DNA of 18,080 nucleotides from Chitinophagaceae bacterium (GTDB taxonomy: Bacteria; Bacteroidota; Bacteroidia; Chitinophagales; Chitinophagaceae), in assembly GCA_025963615.1 (NCBI GenBank), contig JAOQAL010000541.1, forward strand, positions 1-18,080, written 5' to 3'. Below are positions 7,010 through 14,615 of this stretch, piece by piece (position 1 is the stretch's first letter; each line of letters opens with the position of its first letter). The position numbers and the translations under genes are program-made. Under the pieces are notes generated by a model. It did no database searches, was not told the DNA's origin, and saw nothing but the letters and a program-made list of their open reading frames with translations.

Positions 7010-7017
7010 CAAAAATA
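7010..7017 (-). promoter_or_regulatory. Putative -7 element of the nuo operon promoter
   Basis: Minus strand reads TATTTTTG, matching the Bacteroidota -7 consensus TAnnTTTG, 18 bases upstream of the nuoA ATG. No convincing -33 TTTG is seen at the expected distance. It lies in the only sizeable gap upstream of nuoA and after a terminator, which supports the call. Confidence 0.45.
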
Positions 7018-7078
7018 AGGTAGCCACCGGAAAATACCTTATAAATTATAAGCTAGAACAGATTAATAAAGTTGATTT

Positions 7079-7110
7079 AAAACAAAAATCCCCATCGTAA
7101 GACGGGGATT
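7079..7110 (-). terminator. Intrinsic terminator of the tonB-TPR operon
   Basis: On the minus strand AATCCCC and GGGGATT form a 7-bp stem, with a short inner stem around TTAC, followed at once by TTTTTGTTTT. It begins 21 bases after the stop codon of the TPR gene. It separates that operon from the nuo operon. Confidence 0.85.
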
Positions 7111-7131
7111 GAAATTATTATAAAGTTTGAA

Positions 7132-8880
7132 TTATTTTTTTGCTACCCATGCCTTCCGGTCGTCTGCATCCTGTTTAATAAATGAAGTCGGTTTACCGCC
7201 TCCACTTGCTGGCTTGGAGCCTCCGCCATTTGCTGGCCGGGAATTGCTTTTTGGTGCTTTTTGCAATATTTCTAAGAATCTTGTCAGGGAAGGATTAGCC
7301 GCATCGAATTCCAACCCTTTTTGAACGAAATAAATCGCAGAGTCCCTATTCTTTTTTGTATTGTTATAAATACCCGCTAAAAACTGGCTCGACTGCACAC
7401 CCTGAGTTTTATACCGGTCTTTTGCTGTAGAGGCAATATCCAGAGACTTTTTAAAACCCTGTATCATATTGGAAAGGTAGGGCTCTACAGAAAGTGTAGT
7501 ATCGAGAGCTATATTCGTTCTTCCCCACCAAAACCATCCGTAAATACTATCCGAATAATTTGCATTGTACATTTTAAATACGCTATCTGCTTTTTGATAA
7601 TTACCAGATTGATAATAAGCCAACCCAGAGCTGAACAAGTCATAGTGGTAGGGAATCTTCCTTGTTTGATACATCAATAATCCCAGGGCGGCCTGCAGCG
7701 GTCTGTTCCCTTTCTCTTTAGCCGCATTAAAATTGTTTTGTAACAAGTCCCACTTACTGTTATACACCGTATCAAGACTCAGCGCTTTCTGAATACTTTC
7801 CAGTACGATATTATCATCATGAGTTATGGCACCATAAATCTGTCCTTTTAATATGTAATCCTGCGCTACTATATCTTCCTCGGTAGCTTTGGCAAAATAT
7901 TGATCAATATACTCTTTTGCTGAAGCCGTATCGCCTTTACCCACATAGGAATATGCCAGAATTTTATAGGTTTGCGGCTTGGTTTTATCACCGGCTTTTG
8001 AAATAATATTCTTTAATATGCCGATCGCCCCATCATAATCTTTTTTAGCCCACAATGTCTGCGCTCTCAGGTAATCCGTTTGCACATCAGCATCTGTATT
8101 CGCAATATATTTTTTTGCGAAGTCGTCCGCTACATCAAATTTTTGGTTATATAAATTATAATAATAGAGTTCATAATATGCCGGTGCAAATTTCGGATCC
8201 ATTGTAATTGCCTTATTCAAATCTTCCAAATAGACTTCCCAGTTTTTCTGGGTCTCATAAATTCTTGCTTTACGGTATTCCGCCCTTGCAAAATTGGGAT
8301 TGAGGGCTATCGCTTTATCATAATTCGTTACGGAATTGCCTCCATCATGTGATTTACGGTAAGCATCTCCTAAATTCAGAAATATGTCTGCATTCTTCGG
8401 ATCCCTGTCCGCGGCTGCTTTTAATTTTTCGATGGCATAGGCCAGATCACCGCTTTTGGCTTTATTATCAATATTCGCACGACCGATAGCATTCAACACA
8501 TTAGGATCATCTCCTTTTTTTCCACGGCTTACAGTCAAAGCGGTTTCAAACCGCTGACGGGCTTCATTTGTTTTATTATCAATTAAATCAACCTGGCCCC
8601 TGCCTACTAATATTAACGGGGCATTGCCATTTGTCGTTAGCGTTTTATCATATAAATCCCGCGCTGATTTCACATCGTCCAGCGCAATATAAGTTTGACC
8701 CAGCCAATAAATTGCGTCAAGATTATTAGGATTTGCTGCTATTAGTTTATCAAAAACCGCTTTAGCGCTTTGATTCCGCTCTGCATAAAGGTGATTGACC
8801 CCTTCCTGAATGGATTGTGCCATTAGCTTCGTGGCGCTAATTAGAACTGCTACCATTATTACAATCGAAGTTTTCTTCAT
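7132..8880 (-). CDS. Secreted tetratricopeptide-repeat protein
   Basis: 582 residues. The signal peptide is MKKTSIVIMVAVLISATKLMA, with probable cleavage before Q22, so the protein is exported, likely to the periplasm. The rest is a helical TPR solenoid. Clear units include NPNNLDAIYWLGQTYIALDD (from about 50), DPKNADIFLNLGDAYRKS (from about 160), NPNFARAEYRKARIYETQ (from about 194) and DPKFAPAYYELYYYN (from about 228). The C-terminus (about 545-582) is low-complexity, rich in Gly, Pro, Lys and Ser. TPR proteins are scaffolds; no enzymatic motif is seen. It is the last gene of the tonB/PstS-like operon, 42 bases after the lipoprotein gene. A role in assembling or sensing an envelope complex is inference. 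Confidence 0.85.
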   Translation of the reverse strand: MKKTSIVIMVAVLISATKLMAQSIQEGVNHLYAERNQSAKAVFDKLIAANPNNLDAIYWLGQTYIALDDVKSARDLYDKTLTTNGNAPLILVGRGQVDLIDNKTNEARQRFETALTVSRGKKGDDPNVLNAIGRANIDNKAKSGDLAYAIEKLKAAADRDPKNADIFLNLGDAYRKSHDGGNSVTNYDKAIALNPNFARAEYRKARIYETQKNWEVYLEDLNKAITMDPKFAPAYYELYYYNLYNQKFDVADDFAKKYIANTDADVQTDYLRAQTLWAKKDYDGAIGILKNIISKAGDKTKPQTYKILAYSYVGKGDTASAKEYIDQYFAKATEEDIVAQDYILKGQIYGAITHDDNIVLESIQKALSLDTVYNSKWDLLQNNFNAAKEKGNRPLQAALGLLMYQTRKIPYHYDLFSSGLAYYQSGNYQKADSVFKMYNANYSDSIYGWFWWGRTNIALDTTLSVEPYLSNMIQGFKKSLDIASTAKDRYKTQGVQSSQFLAGIYNNTKKNRDSAIYFVQKGLEFDAANPSLTRFLEILQKAPKSNSRPANGGGSKPASGGGKPTSFIKQDADDRKAWVAKK

Positions 8881-8922
8881 TTTTCTAGTTGCATTTAAGA
8901 GTTGTAAATATAATCAGTTCTT

Positions 8923-9867
8923 TTATTCATCCCTGAGCTTTACCGGCCGAATCCTTAAATCTTTTTGCATCGGCGCCAGATAGGCCCGTTTAAAAATCAA
9001 CTGTCCCCGCTCCCCGCTCAAGAAACTTGCAAAGCCATGTGCCAATCCATTGTGTTTTTCTTTTACTATGTATACCAAATCACGTACCAAGGGGTATCGA
9101 AGGGTATAGATGGTGCCTGGTACCGGCGGTATAAACGCGCCCGGAACATCCGCACTTTCAAGATTTGCTATCTTAACTTTTGTTAAAAAACTTAACTGGG
9201 TTGAATCCTCTGGGTTTCCGATCCAGTTGACTCCAATAAAACCGATGGCATCGGGATTCTTAGCAACATAATCCAGGACTTCCTCACTTGTTTTACCCGC
9301 TACCGTTTTTGGCGTAAGGGTATCACCTTTTAATATAGAATCGACGATAAAACGTACGGTACTGGTTGCCCGCAACCCGTCAAATACCGGAATTAAATTT
9401 TTCTTAAACCTGCCGGTAAGAATCTCCCGGATATCATTTACGGTATAAAGCGAGTCTTTTGCTTCTTTATTAAGTATAATTGCGATAGCATCCCTGGCTA
9501 CAATCATTTGTTCAGGTCCCACCCTCATGGAGTCAATGATGAAACTTTGCTCCTGCGGTGTTGCTTTTCGTGTAACAATCACCATGCGGATACTATCGAC
9601 CCCGAAATCACGGAAACAATCAGCCTCCGGCTTATAATGTACAATGATATGCGCATCAGGATACAGGGCTTCAAAAACCTTTATCTGCGAATCAATCACC
9701 GGTTTAAACGTTTCATCGGAACTGATATTTATAGTGCCTTCTGTACGGGTATCCTGATTTTTTGAACCCGGACCGGTGCCACACCCACCTAAACATATAA
9801 AAAGCCCCATGGCATAAATAAACCGCCGTGTATATTCAAAATAGCTTGCCCCGAAAAAACTGTTCAT
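8923..9867 (-). CDS. PstS-like phosphate-binding lipoprotein
   Basis: 314 residues with a lipobox LGGC, lipidation site C29, so it is a lipoprotein; the N-terminal 28 residues are the export signal. The mature chain has the PstS/SBP_bac_11-type pattern: GTINISSDETFKPVIDSQIK early, the region RMVIVTRKATPQEQ, VNDIREILTGR, and GFIGVNW, then RYPLVRDLVYIVKEK and FASFLSGERGQLIF near the end. Canonical PstS works with PstC, PstA and PstB; none are present here. Its ATG overlaps the stop of the upstream small membrane gene by 4 bases (translational coupling). Ligand identity is uncertain, and a non-transport sensing or scaffold role is possible. Confidence 0.82.
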   Translation of the reverse strand: MNSFFGASYFEYTRRFIYAMGLFICLGGCGTGPGSKNQDTRTEGTINISSDETFKPVIDSQIKVFEALYPDAHIIVHYKPEADCFRDFGVDSIRMVIVTRKATPQEQSFIIDSMRVGPEQMIVARDAIAIILNKEAKDSLYTVNDIREILTGRFKKNLIPVFDGLRATSTVRFIVDSILKGDTLTPKTVAGKTSEEVLDYVAKNPDAIGFIGVNWIGNPEDSTQLSFLTKVKIANLESADVPGAFIPPVPGTIYTLRYPLVRDLVYIVKEKHNGLAHGFASFLSGERGQLIFKRAYLAPMQKDLRIRPVKLRDE

Positions 9868-10103
9868 TTGAAATAATTTTTTTTATACCCACGGTATATG
9901 CGCCAACTGCCGTACAATAAACAAAGTCCGCCAAAGAATTTATCCATCAAAGAAGAAGAGTCGCTGCCCAGGGAGATTTTCAGCTCCTTATGGAAAAGAA
10001 AAAAAATGCCCGCGATCAACATCAGAACGCCCATTCCATAATCCATTATAGAGCGCATTTGTGTTACCTGCTTCTTCTTCTTATTTTCATACTCTTCAAA
10101 CAT
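9864..10103 (-). CDS. Small membrane protein, two predicted helices, unknown function
   Basis: 79 residues. A charged N-terminus (MFEEYENKKKKQ) precedes two hydrophobic segments, about 18-38 (MDYGMGVLMLIAGIFFLFHK) and about 55-72 (KFFGGLCLLYGSWRIYRGY), with a basic tail. I do not recognise a named family. It is likely real: its stop overlaps the start of the PstS-like gene by 4 bases (TCAT on the plus strand) and it lies between tonB and that gene on the same strand. By topology it would be an inner-membrane partner in that envelope operon; that is inference. Confidence 0.75.
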   Translation of the reverse strand: MFEEYENKKKKQVTQMRSIMDYGMGVLMLIAGIFFLFHKELKISLGSDSSSLMDKFFGGLCLLYGSWRIYRGYKKNYFK

Positions 10104-10225
10104 CCCGGAAATTTTTTAAGCCGGAAGCAATTTAGCCCAATTTTTCTAACCAATTCACTTGTATAATGCCATTTGTAAAAAAGCTTTGCAACATACCGTT
10201 AAGATCAGACCGGGACGGATATGTC

Positions 10226-11035
10226 TTATTGGTCCATCCCTACAAACGTTACCGGTTGCATAAATGAAACAGCAATTTTATTACCGTTTTGTATCGCGGG
10301 GTTCCATCTTGGCATTCTTTTAAAAGCGCGGAGTACTTCCCGGTCGTAGGTATCGCCCCCGCTTTGTATTATTTCAGCCCTTGCTATGGAACCATCAGCG
10401 CCAACAACAAAGCGCACAAGTATTATTTTCTTTTCTCCGGCTTCAAGATCAGTCGGCGAATTCAATGTTCTTGAAAAAAATGACGCCAATGCTTCGGGTC
10501 CTCCAGGAAAAGAAGGCTCCACTTCAACTGGCTCAAATACGGGCTCCTCTTTCGGTTTATTTCTACTATCAAACCCGGTAGCTGTTCCATTGGATATGGC
10601 CTTGGATGGGTCGGCTGCAGGAGGACCATCCATCGTTTTGTCTGAAATGGAGCTTTCTTCTATTAATTTTTGATCAGGCAGGGTATTATCAGCCAGATCA
10701 TCAGGAACAATTTTAATAATCACATCTTTTACCTGTCTTGGCGGCTCAACTTGTTTTACTTGTGGAGGTGGCTCAACTTTTTTCGGCGGTTCAACATCGA
10801 TCACTGTTAATGTTACGAGACCTCCATTGTTATCGCTCAAAGAACTATTCCTCCTATCATTTCTGTTTAACAAGGATATTAAATAAAACAAAACGACTGC
10901 CGAAAGCGCTATGCCCAATGCAAGGAACAGGCGGTGGTTGTAATCACGGCGTAATAAATAGGCTCCGTAAGATTTGTTGCGATGCTCAAATAAAATATCG
11001 AGCATGTCTGCTTGTAAAATTTCTTTATTAGTCAT
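10226..11035 (-). CDS. TonB family energy transducer
   Basis: 269 residues in classic TonB order. A cytoplasmic N-terminus of the Bacteroidota type (ADMLDILFEHRNKSYGAYLL) is followed by one transmembrane helix at about 36-56. Next comes a Pro/Lys/Glu-rich periplasmic spacer (VEPPKKVEPPPQVKQVEPP, about 81-99) and a TonB C-terminal domain from about 173 to the end (EPSFPGGPEALASFF ... VRFVVGADGSIARAEII ... FKRMPRWNPAIQNG). It carries proton-motive energy to outer-membrane receptors together with ExbB/ExbD, which are not in this window. It is the first gene of a four-gene minus-strand block. Upstream is a repeat-rich intergenic region, so the promoter could not be placed securely. Confidence 0.93.
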   Translation of the reverse strand: MTNKEILQADMLDILFEHRNKSYGAYLLRRDYNHRLFLALGIALSAVVLFYLISLLNRNDRRNSSLSDNNGGLVTLTVIDVEPPKKVEPPPQVKQVEPPRQVKDVIIKIVPDDLADNTLPDQKLIEESSISDKTMDGPPAADPSKAISNGTATGFDSRNKPKEEPVFEPVEVEPSFPGGPEALASFFSRTLNSPTDLEAGEKKIILVRFVVGADGSIARAEIIQSGGDTYDREVLRAFKRMPRWNPAIQNGNKIAVSFMQPVTFVGMDQ

Positions 11036-11085
11036 GGCTATACTTTTGAATTAGTAAGATGCGGTGGGAAGGCAAATCCATAAAA

Positions 11086-11296
11086 AAGCTATGAGCTGCG
11101 AGCTACGAGCTACGAGACTTTAAATTGTAATTTCAATTTGTGATAGAAGTTTATAAGTTTCGGAAATTAGCTCATGGCTTAGGACTATCCCTACATCAAG
11201 GCTGCCAGCTACGAGACTTTAAATTGTAATTTCATTTTACGACAGGAGTTTATAAGTTTGGGGAACAAGCTCATGGCTCATGGCTCAGGGCTTGCG
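11086..11296. repeat. Duplicated 74-bp unit with GAGCTAC / GCTCATG heptamer ends
   Basis: Two direct copies, 11108-11181 and 11207-11280, agree at roughly 63 of 74 positions. Both start AGCTACGAGACTTTAAATTG and end AGCTCATGGCTyA. The block is preceded by 7-bp words (AAGCTAT, GAGCTGC, GAGCTAC, GAGCTAC, GAGACTT; 11086-11120) and followed by GCTCATG, GCTCATG, GCTCAGG, GCTTGCG (11269-11296). The right-hand words are reverse-complement relatives of the left-hand ones, so the edges form inverted arms. It fills the spacer between the divergent tonB and LMW-PTP genes. Confidence 0.8.
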
Positions 11297-11305
11297 TCCA
11301 TCCCT

Positions 11306-11313
11306 TACCTTTG
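11306..11313 (+). promoter_or_regulatory. Putative -7 element of the LMW-PTP / hisS promoter
   Basis: TACCTTTG matches TAnnTTTG. Only four bases (CGCC) separate it from the ATG at 11318, so the transcript would begin at or very near the start codon, i.e. leaderless. No good -33 TTTG was found at the usual spacing. Confidence 0.5.
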
Positions 11314-11317
11314 CGCC

Positions 11318-11824
11318 ATGAAAATCCTAATGGTTTGCCTGGGAAATATCTGCCGCAGCCCGTTGGCAGAAGGCATATTACAGGCAAAAGTTTTAAAGGC
11401 CGGTTTGAACTGGAAAATAGACAGTGCCGGCACCAATAGTTACCATATCGGCGAAGCCCCGCACCCCCTATCCCAAAAGATTGCCCTTTTAAATGGTATT
11501 GATATCAGCAATCAAAGAAAAAGGGAATTTATTGCAGCGGATTTTGAAAAGTATGATAAGATCTATGCGATGGCTGGCGATGTGCTGGATGAAATAAAAT
11601 ACATAGTGGGAAAAAAATTTAACCCGGGTAAAGTGGAGTTACTTTTAAATGAATTATTCCCCGGGGAAAATGTTGATGTTCCCGATCCTTATTACGGCCC
11701 AGAACAGGGTTTTCATGATGTGTACAGGCTGATTGATGATGCATGTGATGCGATCATTAAAAAATATTCAATACAGGATCCGGGTAATTACCCGGATCAA
11801 CATTCAACTCTCAAGCAAAAATAG
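11318..11824 (+). CDS. Low-molecular-weight protein tyrosine phosphatase
   Basis: 168 residues from the ATG at 11318. The P-loop C-x5-R is CLGNICR, with nucleophile C7 and R13 followed by S14. The general-acid loop is DPYYG, with D123 and the paired tyrosines Y125-Y126 typical of the family. The enzyme removes phosphate from protein tyrosines by a cysteinyl-phosphate intermediate; in bacteria it is often tied to tyrosine kinases of polysaccharide export, but none is seen here. The frame extends to 11258, but those 20 residues are translated repeat DNA, and the motif MKILMVCLGNICRS is the normal N-terminus. It is followed after 2 bases by hisS, so they are likely co-transcribed. Confidence 0.93.
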   Translation: MKILMVCLGNICRSPLAEGILQAKVLKAGLNWKIDSAGTNSYHIGEAPHPLSQKIALLNGIDISNQRKREFIAADFEKYDKIYAMAGDVLDEIKYIVGKKFNPGKVELLLNELFPGENVDVPDPYYGPEQGFHDVYRLIDDACDAIIKKYSIQDPGNYPDQHSTLKQK

Positions 11825-11826
11825 CA

Positions 11827-13209
11827 ATGGCAAAAGTTACCGTTGGATTACCACAAGGCACCAGGGATTTTGGACCGGATGTTGTTCGTAAGCGAAATTA
11901 TATTCTTAATACCATCCGGAATGTTTTTGAGTTATACGGTTTTCAACCATTGGAAACACCGGCCATGGAAAACATGGAAACCTTGATGGGCAAATATGGT
12001 GATGAGGGCGATAAACTGATTTTTAAAATTCTCAATAATGGTTTAAATGATCCAAAAAATATAGATAAAGCTAAAGCGGCTTTTGAGCATGTTTTGCAGG
12101 GGAAGAATGATAAAAATCTTACCGAAAGAGCGTTGCGGTACGATCTTACTATTCCTTTTGCAAGATATGTGGCGATGAATCAGGGACAATTGACTTTTCC
12201 TTTTAAAAGATACCAAATACAACCGGTATGGCGGGCTGACCGGCCCCAGAAAGGACGTTACCGTGAATTTTATCAATGTGATGCGGATGTGGTAGGAAGT
12301 AATTCATTGATCAATGAAGTGGAACTGGCAATTATCTATTTATCCGTCTTTGAAAAATTGCAGATTGTGGATTGCAGATTGCAGATTAACAGTCGCAAAA
12401 TCCTGAAAGGGATCATGGAAGTATGTGGAGTTGAAATTTATGAGAAAAAAATTCTTATAATTATCGACAAAACAGATAAAATAGGAACAGAAGGTGTAGA
12501 AAAAGAATTAAAAAAAGAAGATATCGCCATTGAAAAACTTGAAAAACTTTTAGAAGTATATTCTTTTGAGGGAACTATTGAAGAGAAAATTTTATTCCTG
12601 AAACGATTTCTTGAATCTTCACCGGTTGGTTTAGCGGGAACCAAAGAACTGGAATTCATTATCACACATTCTGAAATTCGAAACCTGCAATCGAAAATCA
12701 ATATAGATCTCAGCCTCGCCCGGGGATTGGATTATTATACAGGAATTATTTTTGAAGTAAAAGCCCCCCAGTCAGTGCAAATGGGCAGCATCGGTGGCGG
12801 TGGCCGTTATGATGACCTTACCGGTTTATTCGGTGTACCGGGTATTCCCGGTGTCGGTATTTCATTCGGCGTTGACCGCATCTATGATGTAATGGAAGAA
12901 TTAAAACTATTCCCGGAAGATGTACATACCGGAACACAGGTATTATTTTTTAACCTGGGTGAAAATGAAAGTAAAACCGCTTTTAGCTATACCCAGCAGT
13001 TGAGAAGTAAAAATATCCGCTGTGAACTCTTTCACGAACAGGCCAAAATGGATAAGCAGTTTAAATATGCCGAAAAGAAAAACATTCCGTATGCTGTTAT
13101 AATCGGCGAAAAAGAATGGCAGGAGGGAACCTGCAACATAAAAGACTTAAGGAATGGCATACAACAAACAATTTCACAAACAGAATTGGTTAATCATGTT
13201 TTCGGTTAA
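11827..13209 (+). CDS. hisS: Histidyl-tRNA synthetase
   Basis: Charges tRNA-His with histidine (class II synthetase). 460 residues. N-terminal GLPQGTRDFGPD is the HisRS opening. Motif 2 is GRYREFYQCDADVVG (143-157), the histidine-specific motif LARGLDYYTG is at 297-306, and motif 3 is seen in GIPGVGISFGVDRIYDV. The C-terminal anticodon-binding domain follows from about 370. Residues about 177-190 (KLQIVDCRLQINSR) are encoded by period-7 repeat DNA (GATTGCA words), and residues about 281-291 by a related stretch; the frame stays open. Its stop codon shares the bases TTAA with the stop of the convergent thiolase gene. The gene should be essential. Confidence 0.96.
   Translation: MAKVTVGLPQGTRDFGPDVVRKRNYILNTIRNVFELYGFQPLETPAMENMETLMGKYGDEGDKLIFKILNNGLNDPKNIDKAKAAFEHVLQGKNDKNLTERALRYDLTIPFARYVAMNQGQLTFPFKRYQIQPVWRADRPQKGRYREFYQCDADVVGSNSLINEVELAIIYLSVFEKLQIVDCRLQINSRKILKGIMEVCGVEIYEKKILIIIDKTDKIGTEGVEKELKKEDIAIEKLEKLLEVYSFEGTIEEKILFLKRFLESSPVGLAGTKELEFIITHSEIRNLQSKINIDLSLARGLDYYTGIIFEVKAPQSVQMGSIGGGGRYDDLTGLFGVPGIPGVGISFGVDRIYDVMEELKLFPEDVHTGTQVLFFNLGENESKTAFSYTQQLRSKNIRCELFHEQAKMDKQFKYAEKKNIPYAVIIGEKEWQEGTCNIKDLRNGIQQTISQTELVNHVFG
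12356..12397 (+). repeat. In-frame GATTGCA heptamers inside hisS
   Basis: Seven-base units AATTGCA, GATTGTG, GATTGCA, GATTGCA, GATTAAC and AGTCGCA run through hisS codons 177-190. They match the word family of the nuoB-nuoC spacer (GATTGTA). A second stretch at about 12674-12700 (CTGCAATCG in common) resembles the other arm of that spacer, agreeing at about 21 of 27 aligned positions by eye. Confidence 0.6.
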
Positions 13210-14399
13210 AGTTTCTCATAAATTAACGCGGCACCCTGTCCCACCCCTACACACATTGTAGCCAACCCGTATTTTACCTGGCTCCGCCTCATTTCATGTA
13301 ATAACGTCGTTGAAATACGCACCCCGCTGCAACCCAGGGGATGGCCGATCGCAATGGCGCCGCCATTTACATTTACTTTCTGCGGATCCAGACCCAGTTC
13401 ACGGATACAGGCGATCGATTGAGAAGCAAAAGCTTCGTTCAATTCAGTAAGGCCCAGGTCATTTATAGTAAGTCCACCGCGGTGTAAAACCTTTTGGGTA
13501 GCCGGTACAGGGCCCATGCCCATGATCGCTGGTTCCACACCGGCGACCGCCATAGAAACAATCCGCGCCAACGGTGTTAGTTCAAATCTCTTTACTGCTT
13601 CTTCACCTGCCAACAGGATTGCCGCAGCGCCATCATTGATGCCGGATGAATTGCCAGCTGTCACCGTTCCATCTTCTGCAAAAGCAGGCTTTAATGCGGA
13701 TAATTTCTCCATCGAAGTCTGGCGGGGGTGTTCATCATGAATGAACCAGCTTACTAACCGGTCATTATATAGCTCTACAGCCGCTATTTCTTCATCCCAT
13801 TTGTTGGCACTCCTGGCGGTAAAATATTTTTCCTGCGAATAAAAGGCGAAAGCATCCTGCTCTTCTCTTGATATTTTCCATTGCCTGGCCACATTCTCCG
13901 CTGTTTCTCCCATGCTGAAGGGATAATATAACGCAGCCAATTTTTCATTGATAAAACGCCAGCCGATGGTGGTATCAACGATTTCGCTCTGCCGTTGAAA
14001 AGCATTGGTTGCTTTTGGCATTACAAAAGGCGCCCTTGTCATACTTTCCACACCACAGGCAACAATGAGTTCCGCATCGCCGCACATAATCTGCCTCGCA
14101 CCATCCATAATAGCCTGAAGGCCCGAGGCGCACAACCGGTTTACCGTGCTCCCGGCCACCTGAGCGGGTAAGCCCGCCAGCAACGATGCCATGCGGGCGA
14201 CATTCCGGTTATCCTCCCCTGCCTGATTAGCATCGCCTGCAATAACATCTTCAATAGCACCTGGATCTACAGTAGGATTACTTTGCAACAGCGCCCTGAT
14301 CACATGGGCCAGTAAATCATCCGGCCGAATAGCCGATAGGGCTCCGCCATATTTACCGACTGGGGTTCTTATCGCATCTATTACATAAACTGTTTTCAT
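13206..14399 (-). CDS. Thiolase, 3-oxoadipyl-CoA thiolase (PcaF/PaaJ) type
   Basis: 397 residues, a thiolase family enzyme. The acyl-accepting cysteine is C90 in NRLCASGL, the histidine is H353 in [10 protein letters not shown], and the second active-site cysteine is C383 in CVGVGQG. The segments [27 protein letters not shown] and DTTIGWRF are especially typical of 3-oxoadipyl-CoA/3-oxo-5,6-dehydrosuberyl-CoA thiolases (aromatic breakdown). A general acetyl-CoA acyltransferase role cannot be excluded. It would cleave a 3-oxoacyl-CoA with CoA to acetyl-CoA and a shortened acyl-CoA. No other catabolic gene is adjacent: it converges on hisS and diverges from rlmN. Confidence 0.9.
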   Translation of the reverse strand: MKTVYVIDAIRTPVGKYGGALSAIRPDDLLAHVIRALLQSNPTVDPGAIEDVIAGDANQAGEDNRNVARMASLLAGLPAQVAGSTVNRLCASGLQAIMDGARQIMCGDAELIVACGVESMTRAPFVMPKATNAFQRQSEIVDTTIGWRFINEKLAALYYPFSMGETAENVARQWKISREEQDAFAFYSQEKYFTARSANKWDEEIAAVELYNDRLVSWFIHDEHPRQTSMEKLSALKPAFAEDGTVTAGNSSGINDGAAAILLAGEEAVKRFELTPLARIVSMAVAGVEPAIMGMGPVPATQKVLHRGGLTINDLGLTELNEAFASQSIACIRELGLDPQKVNVNGGAIAIGHPLGCSGVRISTTLLHEMRRSQVKYGLATMCVGVGQGAALIYEKL

Positions 14400-14553
14400 A
14401 ATTATCCGGGAAAGTAAAGCAATTTAGTAAACTTATTAGACCGGATAGCCCCAATTCAAAATCAACAAAACCAGGGAAACTTCAGTATACCCATAACAGA
14501 CCAGGGCTTTTCCGGGCAGTGACTGGCTGAGAAGGATGAGAGCCCCGGTGAAA

Positions 14554-14592
14554 GGGAAACTCAACGGTAAGAAGCCTGTTGAACAGGTTCCC
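14554..14592 (+). other. Hairpin in the thiolase-rlmN spacer
   Basis: GGGAA (14554-14558) can pair with TTCCC (14588-14592), enclosing a tight CCTGT/ACAGG stem (14575-14587) with a TGA loop. No T-run follows, so it is not a standard terminator. The 216-base divergent spacer is otherwise unexplained; I recognise no known riboswitch in it. Confidence 0.35.
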
Positions 14593-14611
14593 CGCTATGC
14601 CCGTATCTTTG
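14579..14611 (+). promoter_or_regulatory. Putative rlmN promoter (TTG and TATCTTTG)
   Basis: TATCTTTG (14604-14611) matches the Bacteroidota -7 TAnnTTTG, with a TTG at 14579-14581 some 22 bases upstream as a possible -33. Four bases (CGCT) lie between the box and the GTG start at 14616. This is the same spacing and nearly the same sequence as at the LMW-PTP gene, implying a leaderless mRNA. Confidence 0.55.
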
Positions 14612-14615
14612 CGCT

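Noticed and set aside
14490..14592. Possible riboswitch (TPP- or cobalamin-like words such as CTGAGAA and GGTGAAA) upstream of rlmN
   Set aside because: The words are not in the order or spacing of those riboswitch cores, and rlmN is not a usual target.
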